From: Ignavibacteriales bacterium | Lineage (GTDB): Bacteria > Bacteroidota > Ignavibacteria > UBA10030 > SZUA-254 | Assembly (NCBI GenBank): GCA_016207985.1 | Contig: JACQYX010000247.1 | Span: 1 to 7,868, forward strand | Direction: 5' to 3' | Length of the DNA: 7,868 bases | Shown here: positions 1-7,011 of the stretch, one piece after another | How the letters are laid out: each line of letters begins with the position of its first letter | How positions within the stretch are numbered: the stretch's first letter is position 1 | Made by a program: the position numbers and the translations under genes | Notes under the pieces: generated by a model | Seen by the model: only the letters and a program-made list of their open reading frames with translations | Database searches by the model: none | What the model was told of the DNA's origin: nothing

Positions 1-9
1 AGGAACATA

Positions 10-813
10 TTAAGTTTTGCCAAGGATGAAATCTGCATCGAAAGCCGGACCAATTAGTTTGGCGGGCTGATATCCTCCGATGATCGAAAATATCGATGTA
101 CCGTGCGCATCCTGATTATCACTGTCACCGGCTTGATTTGATGTTACATCATCGTTAAATATGAAATCGTGCTCAGTGATAACGTGCCGCGATTGAATTG
201 CTTCGTGTGCCCGCCATCGAAAACCTGAATCTAACATGCCAACGAGTACATCTTTGCCTGTAATTCCTGCGGTATGAAGTGGAAGAACATTTATCATTTG
301 CACCTGACTTAGAGAGGGTCCATAGTCAAAGGTCAACTGGGTAAGAGAAAATCTGTCCGAAGGCTCATGAGATGTTTTTCGTAGATTCCCTCTAAGTATT
401 TTTACAGCATTATCTTGTTTAACGAGCGGTAATTGTTCTACTTCTGCGACCAATTCGGAGGTCATTAAAATACTTGCAGCGTTCATCCACCGACTTTGCT
501 GAATAAGTACCCCTCCCATTTGTTGAATCTGTTCTAAGTAGGGAGTGTACAAAGGCAAATCAGCAATGTCTATCAAATTATTTTCAGACAGAACCTTCGC
601 TCTTCGTTTGAGAGCTCGGGGGTGTAACAATGCTTGTGCATCTTGATATTCTTCTTCTTCTTTAAAGAGAGAGCCACTTCGGGGAATTGATGAACCTTTA
701 TTGGTAAAATAAATCCACTGTTTCGATTGTACTTGCGGGCTGGCTGGCAGGACGCAGATGTTCAGGGAAAAAATAAAACCAATAACAATATTTCGGGATG
801 CCCGTTGAGGCAT
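10..813 (-). CDS. Subtilisin-like serine protease (S8), truncated by an in-frame stop
   Basis: The product resembles the N-terminal part of a secreted S8 peptidase. From ATG at 813 it reads 267 aa: a hydrophobic export signal (about residues 8-28), a propeptide-like region (about 31-150), then the start of the peptidase domain. The catalytic Asp lies in GMLDSGF (D195) and the catalytic His in DAHGTS (H237), followed by IIGGYQPAKLIGPAF. The frame stops with TAA at 10-12, directly after FILGKT, so the oxyanion Asn and the catalytic Ser are absent. Family members usually continue here with Glu, and the three codons after the stop (Y-V-P) stay plausible, so a GAA-to-TAA change is likely. As written the product cannot be a working protease. 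A TTG at 855 would extend the frame, but it overlaps the MoxR gene, and ATG 813 places the signal at the N terminus. It is the last visible gene of the operon, 16 nt after the MoxR stop. Family assignment is firm; pseudogene status is inferred. Confidence 0.8.
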   Translation of the reverse strand: MPQRASRNIVIGFIFSLNICVLPASPQVQSKQWIYFTNKGSSIPRSGSLFKEEEEYQDAQALLHPRALKRRAKVLSENNLIDIADLPLYTPYLEQIQQMGGVLIQQSRWMNAASILMTSELVAEVEQLPLVKQDNAVKILRGNLRKTSHEPSDRFSLTQLTFDYGPSLSQVQMINVLPLHTAGITGKDVLVGMLDSGFRWRAHEAIQSRHVITEHDFIFNDDVTSNQAGDSDNQDAHGTSIFSIIGGYQPAKLIGPAFDADFILGKT

Positions 814-829
814 ACATTTACCGAGATTG

Positions 830-1855
830 CTACAATGACTGGAGAAGTTTTTCAACTATTTGAATCGCGCTTACATTATCTGCTTCAGCATTGAAGTTTA
901 GAACAATTCGATGACGAAGAACAGGTCCAACAGCTTTTCGCACATCCTCAATATCCGGAGAATGTCTGCCATCGAGTATCGCTCTAGTTTTTGCTGCAAG
1001 AATAAGATATTGCGAAGCACGAGGACCAGCTCCCCAGCTTAACCAATCTTTAATAAACTGGGGGGCTCCCGGAGTTTTAGGACGTGTGCGAGTTACCAAA
1101 TTTACAGCAAACGTAATAACATTATCAGCGACCGGGACACGCCGCACTAAATCTTGATAAAATAAAATTTCCTCTTTCCCTAAGATGTGCACTAACGAGG
1201 GTATATACATGCTTGTCGTCGTTTTTACGATCTCTAATTCTTCTTTCCCTGAAGGATAATCGAGCCAGAGATTGAACATGAATCGATCGAGTTGTGCTTC
1301 AGGAAGAGGATATGTTCCTTCTTGCTCAATCGGATTTTGTGTGGCAAGAACGAAGAAAGGTTCTTCAAGAATATATTTTTGTCCGGCAGCAGTTACATGA
1401 TGTTCCTGCATCGCTTCAAGAAGTGCTGCCTGGGTTTTTGGTGGAGTACGATTGATTTCATCCGCAAGCAGTATATTCGCAAAGACCGGTCCTTTAACAA
1501 ACCTGAATGATTTAGTACCTTTGGCACGGTCATCTTCGATGATTTCAGTTCCTGTGATGTCGCTCGGCATGAGATCGGGGGTGAATTGAATGCGGCTGAA
1601 CTTCAAGTCCATAACTTCAGCGAGTGTCTTGATCAGAAGTGTTTTCGCTAAGCCAGGCACACCTACAAGCAAACAATGACCGCGGGCAAGTAGAGAGACT
1701 AACAGCTGCTCAATAATCTCCTCCTGACCAATTATCACCTTTGCAATCTCTTTCTTTGTTGCTTCAAAGCTTTCCTTGAGAGATTGTACAGCTTCAATGT
1801 CGTTCAGTTTTTGAATCGGTTTATTCAATTTTTTATCCTTTTTATAACCTTGCAT
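830..1855 (-). CDS. MoxR-family AAA+ ATPase
   Basis: A 341-aa cytoplasmic AAA+ ATPase of the MoxR class, chaperone-like ATPases that act on the maturation or assembly of protein complexes, often envelope-linked ones. Visible motifs: Walker A GVPGLAKT (65-72), Walker B ILLADE (128-133), sensor 1 in VLATQNPIEQEGTYPLPEAQ (N174), arginine finger in LDRF (R191) and sensor 2 in GAGPRASQYL (R279). The length is normal for the family. ATG 1855 was chosen because it gives a 14-nt overlap with the end of the SurA-like gene. An ATG at 1951 is in frame but would add 32 residues unlike MoxR and overlap the upstream gene by 110 nt. MoxR genes usually sit beside VWA-domain and DUF58 genes; none is visible here, where the neighbours are periplasmic folding factors and a protease. 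The ATPase call is secure; the substrate is unknown. Confidence 0.95.
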   Translation of the reverse strand: MQGYKKDKKLNKPIQKLNDIEAVQSLKESFEATKKEIAKVIIGQEEIIEQLLVSLLARGHCLLVGVPGLAKTLLIKTLAEVMDLKFSRIQFTPDLMPSDITGTEIIEDDRAKGTKSFRFVKGPVFANILLADEINRTPPKTQAALLEAMQEHHVTAAGQKYILEEPFFVLATQNPIEQEGTYPLPEAQLDRFMFNLWLDYPSGKEELEIVKTTTSMYIPSLVHILGKEEILFYQDLVRRVPVADNVITFAVNLVTRTRPKTPGAPQFIKDWLSWGAGPRASQYLILAAKTRAILDGRHSPDIEDVRKAVGPVLRHRIVLNFNAEADNVSAIQIVEKLLQSL

Positions 1856-3125
1856 CCCAATATATTTCCGAACGGAGCTGCCCGATCCAATTTTGATATT
1901 CCGTATTTCGTTTATAAGATAAGGCAAGCTGTTCGAGGCGGGTCCAATCATCCGTCAAGCTCATCGCGTGTTCAGGGATACGTTTCTTCAATAATATAAT
2001 TTGGTATCCGCGTGATTTCTCCGCTACAAACTCCACCGGCTCGCTGATCTCGCCTTCTTCTATATCTTTAATAGCTTCGAGCAAAGATTTATCGAACTGC
2101 GTTACGGGTAAACGTCCGATGTAGCCTCCTAATGATGCAGACTCCTTATCATCAGAATGACGCTTTGCAATGTCAGAGAAGATCGCACCTTGTTTAACGC
2201 TGTCTTTCAATTCTTTTAAAAACGCAATTGTTGAATCTGCCTCAGAGGCGTCCCGTTTAAATTTGAATAAAATATGACGGGGATGAACTTGCTCGCCCCT
2301 TCGTTCAATCAATTGTATAATATGAAAACCGATAGGTGTTTCAATAACATCCGAAAATTGGTCGAGTTGAAGTGAGAAAACAGCTTCTTCAAATTCGGCG
2401 AAGAATTCTCCCCGACGGACAAAGCCAAGATCACCTCCGGCAGATTTTGTTCCCAGATCGTCGGAATATCGACTCGCGAAATCGGCAAAATCCCCTCCAG
2501 CTCGTAGAGTATCTAATATTTTATCCGCTTGTTGCTTCATAGAGTTTTTGGTCGATTCACTGACTTTCGGTACCTTGAAAATATGATACAGCTCTACTTC
2601 CTCGGGGACCCAAGGCAAACTATCTTTGTATTGTTCATAAAATTCTTCAACTTCACGGCGCGATATGGTAATGTTTAATTTTTTCATTTCCCAAAGTTTG
2701 GCAGTCATTATCTGTTTTCTCATCCCATCGCGGTACTCTCGTTTTAATCGCGCTATTGGCATTCCAAATGCTTCTTCAACTCGTTTCTCCGAGCCCAGTT
2801 GTTGTATCCGTTGAGCAATTTGTGCATCAAGCTCGTTATTCACTTCATCATCTGTAACTGTGATATTCGTATCTTCAAGCGCTTTCGAAAGAATAAGCTT
2901 TTCATTTATCAGCGCATCGAGAACTTGTTCTTTCAAGCCCGGTGTGTTTGCGTCAACCCGGTTTGTGAACGTGTAAAGCTCAATTTGAGCATTAAGATCT
3001 GAAAGTAGGATCGGCTCTTTCCCCACAACTGCGACGATGCGGTCAGCGACTTCCGGCTGAGCTATGGTCAGAGATGTAAAAAGAAAATTAAATAACAAAA
3101 AGATTTTAATGCTGAACTTATTCAT
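1842..3125 (-). CDS. surA: SurA-like periplasmic peptidyl-prolyl isomerase/chaperone
   Basis: A 427-aa exported protein with SurA architecture. A signal peptide (about 1-22, hydrophobic LFNFLFTSLTIA) is followed by the SurA N-terminal segment starting ADRIVAVVGKEPILLSDLN, a helical region to about 175, parvulin domain 1 (about 177-276, with ELYHIF, GGDLGF and GFHII) and parvulin domain 2 (about 280-382, with HPRHIL, GGYIG and GYQII). The C-terminal piece ending LRSEIYWDARL resembles the SurA C-terminal strand. Domain 1 keeps both histidines (H181, H268); domain 2 keeps the first (H284) but has Tyr-Gln in place of the second, so it may be weakly active or only bind. The known SurA role is escorting unfolded outer-membrane proteins through the periplasm. 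ATG 3125 overlaps the previous stop by 8 nt and has no purine-rich ribosome site before it (upstream is CA-rich), which points to translational coupling. A TTG at 3179 would place 18 charged or polar residues before the signal and is less likely. Confidence 0.9.
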   Translation of the reverse strand: MNKFSIKIFLLFNFLFTSLTIAQPEVADRIVAVVGKEPILLSDLNAQIELYTFTNRVDANTPGLKEQVLDALINEKLILSKALEDTNITVTDDEVNNELDAQIAQRIQQLGSEKRVEEAFGMPIARLKREYRDGMRKQIMTAKLWEMKKLNITISRREVEEFYEQYKDSLPWVPEEVELYHIFKVPKVSESTKNSMKQQADKILDTLRAGGDFADFASRYSDDLGTKSAGGDLGFVRRGEFFAEFEEAVFSLQLDQFSDVIETPIGFHIIQLIERRGEQVHPRHILFKFKRDASEADSTIAFLKELKDSVKQGAIFSDIAKRHSDDKESASLGGYIGRLPVTQFDKSLLEAIKDIEEGEISEPVEFVAEKSRGYQIILLKKRIPEHAMSLTDDWTRLEQLALSYKRNTEYQNWIGQLRSEIYWDARL

Positions 3126-3981
3126 GTTGTGTTGTTTGGAAAGTATCGTATAATGATATTTGTGACAAAAATATTTCAACTTTGTATCTGTTGCGTAAAT
3201 CGTTCAGAAGCTTCGTATAATGCTGACGCCGATTTTCAATTATAATCCGTTGTCTCACTTCGTCTCGGACAATTTCATACTCGGGAACATCCCCTTTCTT
3301 TTTACGCGAAAGAACCTGTAAAATGCTGTATCCGAAAGCTGTTTTGACTGGAAAAGATATTTCGTTAATTCCAAGGGTGAATGCTACTTTCCACAATTCT
3401 TGCGGACTGAGTGTTCGTTGCGAATAAAATTTGCCGGTTGTGTATCCAATCAAGCTCGATGCAGCAATTGAATCATTCTTGATGTCGGCGAGGACTTCCT
3501 GCCATATTGCACCTCGCGATACTTGAGACGCAAACCAAGCGGCTCGGTCTCGATTGTTGAACGTTGCGATACTGAGTTTTATCAGGTCCTCGCGAATGAG
3601 AAATTCCGCCCGGTTTTGCTCAAAATAATTCAAAGTGGCGCTTTCGTCTATCTCGGTGTAATCTAAAAATACCTGCTGGTCGATGAATTGTTGAACGGTG
3701 ACTTGTTTTTGTAGCTCGGACATCCGTGCTTTGAATTGCTGTGTATTATCAATTCCTTTCCTTCGAGCTTCCTGGTAGAGAAGTTCCTCGTTAATCCAAT
3801 TCATTACATATTTTTGCAACTCTTCCTTGTTGTATACCTGAGACGATGCAAGGGAGCTTTTTGCTTCTTCTAACGTTAATTCAGCATCACCAATTTTGGC
3901 AATCACTGTACTAGGTTTTTGCTCTTGGCATCCCAAATTGAATACGACAAGAAGGTTAATTAATGCCCATATGATTTTCAT
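3118..3981 (-). CDS. Putative lipoprotein, SurA/PpiC-like with degenerate parvulin domain
   Basis: A 287-aa protein with a hydrophobic N terminus ending FNLGC (C18), an imperfect lipobox that suggests a periplasm-facing lipoprotein. Residues 24-110 look like a SurA-type chaperone segment (VIAKIGDAELTLEEAKSSL, then WINEELLYQEARRKGI). Residues 133-226 match a parvulin fold in outline, ending FGYSILQVLSRKKKGDVPEY. Its active-site histidines are gone: the position usually reading xxHIL reads IKLSIATF, and FGYH reads FGYS. It is therefore probably a chaperone or scaffold rather than an isomerase. The C-terminal helix (about 235-270) is charged, as in SurA. The start overlaps the preceding stop as ATGA (4 nt), and the end overlaps the SurA-like gene by 8 nt, so it is cotranslated with both. 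The family-level call is confident; the exact role is unknown. Confidence 0.85.
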   Translation of the reverse strand: MKIIWALINLLVVFNLGCQEQKPSTVIAKIGDAELTLEEAKSSLASSQVYNKEELQKYVMNWINEELLYQEARRKGIDNTQQFKARMSELQKQVTVQQFIDQQVFLDYTEIDESATLNYFEQNRAEFLIREDLIKLSIATFNNRDRAAWFASQVSRGAIWQEVLADIKNDSIAASSLIGYTTGKFYSQRTLSPQELWKVAFTLGINEISFPVKTAFGYSILQVLSRKKKGDVPEYEIVRDEVRQRIIIENRRQHYTKLLNDLRNRYKVEIFLSQISLYDTFQTTQHE

Positions 3982-5993
3982 TTTTCCGCGGGTGGTGATG
4001 TGAACGCTTTTAGTAATACTTCTTTGTTTTGCTTCACTGGATGCCGCTGTTTAACACGATCAAGCCAGTGTTTTTCTAAATTTTTAGATGAAGCTTCCTG
4101 ATATGCATTAGAAACTTCAGCCCCCGCCTCTTCGTATGTTTTTTGCCTTGCCGATTCTTTGGTGTTCAGTTTAATAATCGCATATGTTCCATCCTCAGTT
4201 GTAATAGGTTCCGAAATTTCATCGACCGCCATCGTTGCCGCTCGTTTCGTAAGCTCATCGGTTTCTACCGGTTGCAAACCCCTCGATCCATCGCTCAATT
4301 TAGGCGGCGGCATTTCCCTATACCTATTCACCATATCAGAAAAATCACTTCCCTTCTTCAAAGAATCGTAAACCATGAATGCAAGTGTATCTGTATCTAA
4401 TACCAATGCGGTAATATTAACACGATCTGGAAAAACAAATTTACTTGCATTTTGTTCATAATAATTCCGTAATGCAGTATCCGAAACCGTGGTTTTATTC
4501 CACACCTCTAACTGTTCAGCTTTATAGAGAACGATACCATCCGTGTATTCTTTCATCAGATTTGCGAATTCTGGATATCGCTGTTCCAATCCTATCGACT
4601 TCGTCTCGAGGAGTAATCCATCTGCAATCCGATTTATACGTGTTCTCAATTCAGGCGCGCGGAGAAGTGTATTCTGATACTCGGGGCGTTTTTCCAACAC
4701 TATGATAACAGTGTCTAGAAGAATCTGATGTCCATTGATGACCATCAATGGTTTCATTTTTATCTCGCTCGGCACGGTCCCAGCCCATGCGCTGTCGTCT
4801 GTTGTTTTTGATGAATCGAGGGACGAAATAAACTTTTCAAATATCTCCTCGTTGAATTGATATTGATAATCTTTCTTCAGCTTTGCAAGATACGAACTAT
4901 AATCTTCATTATACCGCTGTTGCTGGTAAATTTTCTTTAGATCTTCGCTGAGGATAGCATGGGGCGGAACTGGTTTTGCACTATCGCAAGAGATTAAATG
5001 ATAACCGAACGGTGTGCGAATTATTGGAGAAATTTCTCCTGCTTTCAGTTTAAATGCTGCTTCATCAAATGGCTGAACGAAGCGTCGGCGGTCGAACCAG
5101 CCGAGGTCGCCGCCCTGGGGAGCGCTGCCTGCATCTTCAGACAATTTAACAGCAAGTTTATGGAAATCCCATCCTTTTTTCAAGCTATCTTGAAGACTTT
5201 GGATTCTGATGCGTGCAGCAGCAGTATCAGCCGAATCGGAAGCAGATTTTTGAAATCGTGTCATGATGTGACTTACCCGAATTGATCCACGCACAGGCTG
5301 CCGATCTAAAATTCTAATTATGTGATACCCAAATGTTGAACGAACCGGTGTTTGGGAAATCTCTCCTTTTTTCATTCCATACGCTGCATTCTCAAAAGGT
5401 GTGACCATTTGTCCACCCGTAAAATAATAAATATCACCTGCATTAAATTTAGCTGATGGATCATCGGAGTTCTGAATCGCAAGCGAATCAAAATTCTCAC
5501 CCACTTTTGCTCTACGAATTAAATCCATCGCTTTGTTGTATGTCTTCAATGTTTCTTCGGGCATTGCTTCGGGAGTTACTTTAAGCAGGATGTGTTGTGC
5601 CCGGATTTCTTCCTTGCGACGGTCATATAACTTCTTTACGCCGGGGATTGTGATCTCTCTGTCGGTCATAAAAGAGGTGGCAAGACTTACGCGGTACTCT
5701 CGTAATTCACTCACTATGTCGGTATCGTTGATTAAATTCCGATCATATGCATCTTGAAGCTTCAACTTATAATTTGTTAGAAGATCTAAAAAACGCTCTC
5801 GTTCCTCTAATGAGCTCTTCTGACCCATTTCCCACCCTCCGCTATTACGTGTATAGAAGTTCTCATATTCTGCCAATGTCACTTTCTGTTGTCCTACTTC
5901 CAGCACAATAATTTCGCTGGACTTTGGTGAACAACCGAAAAACAGTATTGCGCAGGTTAATAGTACGACAGCAACCTTCTGGAAAATTTCCAT
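3978..5993 (-). CDS. Multi-domain PpiC-type peptidyl-prolyl isomerase lipoprotein
   Basis: A 671-aa putative lipoprotein: signal VVLLTCAILFFGC with lipidated C21, a helical SurA_N-like region (25-125), parvulin domain 1 (about 130-232, IRAQHILLK ... FGYHIIRIL), parvulin domain 2 (about 238-338, IRVSHIMTRF ... GGDLGWF ... FGYHLISCD), then a second helical half (about 345-520) and a third, eroded parvulin-like region (about 524-612, VNITALVLDTD ... EISEPITTEDGTYAIIKL) without histidines. Domains 1 and 2 keep both signature histidines (H134/H223 and H242/H332), so isomerase activity is likely. It would act in the periplasm as a foldase or chaperone for envelope proteins. ATG 5993 is preferred because AAAGGAAG sits 7 nt upstream and the signal peptide follows at once; ATG 6011 and TTG 6017 are in frame but less well placed. 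It is the first gene of the leftward operon. The length, longer than single-domain PpiC proteins, fits duplication of the PPIase unit. Confidence 0.92.
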   Translation of the reverse strand: MEIFQKVAVVLLTCAILFFGCSPKSSEIIVLEVGQQKVTLAEYENFYTRNSGGWEMGQKSSLEERERFLDLLTNYKLKLQDAYDRNLINDTDIVSELREYRVSLATSFMTDREITIPGVKKLYDRRKEEIRAQHILLKVTPEAMPEETLKTYNKAMDLIRRAKVGENFDSLAIQNSDDPSAKFNAGDIYYFTGGQMVTPFENAAYGMKKGEISQTPVRSTFGYHIIRILDRQPVRGSIRVSHIMTRFQKSASDSADTAAARIRIQSLQDSLKKGWDFHKLAVKLSEDAGSAPQGGDLGWFDRRRFVQPFDEAAFKLKAGEISPIIRTPFGYHLISCDSAKPVPPHAILSEDLKKIYQQQRYNEDYSSYLAKLKKDYQYQFNEEIFEKFISSLDSSKTTDDSAWAGTVPSEIKMKPLMVINGHQILLDTVIIVLEKRPEYQNTLLRAPELRTRINRIADGLLLETKSIGLEQRYPEFANLMKEYTDGIVLYKAEQLEVWNKTTVSDTALRNYYEQNASKFVFPDRVNITALVLDTDTLAFMVYDSLKKGSDFSDMVNRYREMPPPKLSDGSRGLQPVETDELTKRAATMAVDEISEPITTEDGTYAIIKLNTKESARQKTYEEAGAEVSNAYQEASSKNLEKHWLDRVKQRHPVKQNKEVLLKAFTSPPAEK

Positions 5994-6000
5994 GTCTATT

Positions 6001-6008
6001 CTTCCTTT
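6001..6008 (-). promoter_or_regulatory. Shine-Dalgarno site fixing the start at 5993
   Basis: On the minus strand this reads AAAGGAAG and lies 7 nt before ATG 5993. It is the clearest ribosome-binding site in the window and decides between three in-frame starts of the first operon gene. The later operon genes have weak or no such site and overlap their upstream neighbour instead. Confidence 0.7.
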
Positions 6009-6052
6009 CATTTGCAAGTATTAAGGATGGATTCTGAGGTTTTTGAAGATAA

Positions 6053-6081
6053 AGTATAATCAAATTTTTGGAAATAATCAA
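6053..6081 (-). promoter_or_regulatory. Sigma-70-like promoter for the PPIase/MoxR/protease operon
   Basis: On the minus strand there is a TTGATT box (6076-6081), a 17-nt spacer and TATACT (6053-6058), close to the -35/-10 consensus at ideal spacing. It would start transcription near 6046, leaving a leader of about 50 nt before ATG 5993. No other promoter of similar quality is evident inside the operon, and the gene overlaps suggest a single transcript. The surroundings are AT-rich, so chance matches are possible. Confidence 0.5.
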
Positions 6082-6115
6082 AAAATGAAGTAAGGACATC
6101 AATATTCATCAAATT

Positions 6116-6128
6116 CTTGTTTCACAAG
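6116..6128. repeat. Small palindrome over the rightward -35 box
   Basis: CTTGT-TTC-ACAAG is a perfect 5-bp inverted repeat with a 3-nt centre. It overlaps the TTGTTT box of the rightward promoter candidate, where a repressor site could lie. With only 5 bp per arm it may be chance, and no regulator gene is visible nearby. Confidence 0.25.
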
Positions 6129-6145
6129 CCTATTTTATCTATATT
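6117..6145 (+). promoter_or_regulatory. Sigma-70-like promoter for the prenyltransferase/ubiX pair
   Basis: TTGTTT (6117-6122), a 17-nt spacer and TATATT (6140-6145) form a reasonable -35/-10 pair facing right. Transcription would start near 6152, giving a leader of about 26 nt before the TTG start at 6178. It is divergent from the promoter at 6053-6081, and the two -35 boxes lie about 35 bp apart. The region is AT-rich, so this is a sequence-based guess. Confidence 0.4.
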
Positions 6146-6177
6146 TTTTATGAAAATACAATAATGAAAGACCGTTA

Positions 6178-7011
6178 TTGAGAAAATTTCTTCAGTTTGT
6201 AAAATTCGAGCATACATTATTTACACTTCCATTGATATATAGTGGAGTTGTTTTAGGATCGCACAGTGCCCCTTCTGTTACATTGCTGATTTTAGTTTTC
6301 ATCGCAGCCGTAGGTGCAAGAACGATAGCTTTCGCTCTCAACAGAATTATTGACAAAGAAATAGATTTTCGAAATCCGCGAACTGCTGATCGTGAATTGC
6401 CAAGCGGCAGAATGAATATGAGAGAAGCATCTATTGTATTTATCTCCGGATGCATTACATATTTTGGCGCGGCGATACTAATATCAAAATTTTGTTTTTT
6501 ACTTTCGCCGATACCGCTGATGGTCTTCGTTACGTATCCATACATGAAGCGATTTACTGTACTTGCTCATTTCGGTGTAGGACTCGGGATGGCAATGGCA
6601 CCGCTTGGCGGCTGGTTTGCAGTTTCGCCATCGTTCGAAAATATGCTTCCGGCAATTTTACTTTCCTTTTTTACCATTATGTGGGGTGCTGGCTTCGATA
6701 TTATCTATGCCACGCTCGATGAAGAGTTTGATAAGAAAGAAAATCTCTATTCGTTCGTTTCAAGATTCGGCAAAAGCAAAGCACTAAGGTATTCTACAAT
6801 ATTTCATCTAATTGGATTCATTGGTCTTGCTTATCTTTTCGTAGTGTCAATACAAACCTTCTATGCTCTCCCATTCCTATTGCTAACAGGTGTACTTTTA
6901 TGGATCGAACATGTAAAAGCAATGAATGTTGATCTAGCATTCTTTAAAATTAATGCTGTACTTGGTTTCGTTGTGTTTGCAATGATAATGACTGGAGCAA
7001 TGCTGAGATGA
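6178..7011 (+). CDS. mqnP: UbiA-family prenyltransferase, probable MqnP of the futalosine menaquinone pathway
   Basis: A 277-aa integral membrane aromatic prenyltransferase. Both Mg-diphosphate motifs are intact: NRIIDKEID (55-63) followed by FRNPRTADRELPSG, and DIIYATLDEEFD (174-185). The conserved YPYMKRFT loop (120-127) and about eight hydrophobic segments are present. The signatures FEHTLFTLP at the N terminus, GARTIAFALNRIIDKEID and APLGGWFAV fit the MqnP/4-hydroxybenzoate-type branch rather than MenA. MqnP attaches the polyprenyl chain to the dihydroxynaphthoate carboxylate of the futalosine route; a UbiA role in ubiquinone synthesis is the alternative. The pairing with ubiX supports a later UbiD-type decarboxylation. 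The start is TTG at 6178, placing FLQFVKFEHT at the expected N terminus; no in-frame ATG lies between it and the upstream stop at 6151. The gene ends in an ATGA overlap with ubiX. UbiA family is certain; the MqnP subtype is likely. Confidence 0.9.
   Translation: MRKFLQFVKFEHTLFTLPLIYSGVVLGSHSAPSVTLLILVFIAAVGARTIAFALNRIIDKEIDFRNPRTADRELPSGRMNMREASIVFISGCITYFGAAILISKFCFLLSPIPLMVFVTYPYMKRFTVLAHFGVGLGMAMAPLGGWFAVSPSFENMLPAILLSFFTIMWGAGFDIIYATLDEEFDKKENLYSFVSRFGKSKALRYSTIFHLIGFIGLAYLFVVSIQTFYALPFLLLTGVLLWIEHVKAMNVDLAFFKINAVLGFVVFAMIMTGAMLR

Noticed and set aside
814..855. TTG at 855 as the protease start
   Set aside because: It would overlap the MoxR gene and put 14 residues before the signal peptide. 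ATG 813 fits better.
1856..1951. Upstream ATG at 1951 as the MoxR start
   Set aside because: The 32 added residues do not resemble MoxR N termini and lie wholly inside the 3' end of the SurA-like gene in another frame. ATG 1855 gives a normal family length.
3126..3179. TTG at 3179 as the SurA-like start
   Set aside because: It adds 18 residues before a normal signal peptide and overlaps the upstream gene by 62 nt.
4143..5757. Several plus-strand open frames of 70-95 codons opposite the 671-aa lipoprotein gene
   Set aside because: They are antisense shadows of a clear coding region, with no recognisable domains and Cys/Arg/Ser-rich low-quality translations.
6192..6545. Minus-strand 117-codon open frame
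   Set aside because: It is the antisense of the prenyltransferase gene, and the sense strand carries full family motifs.
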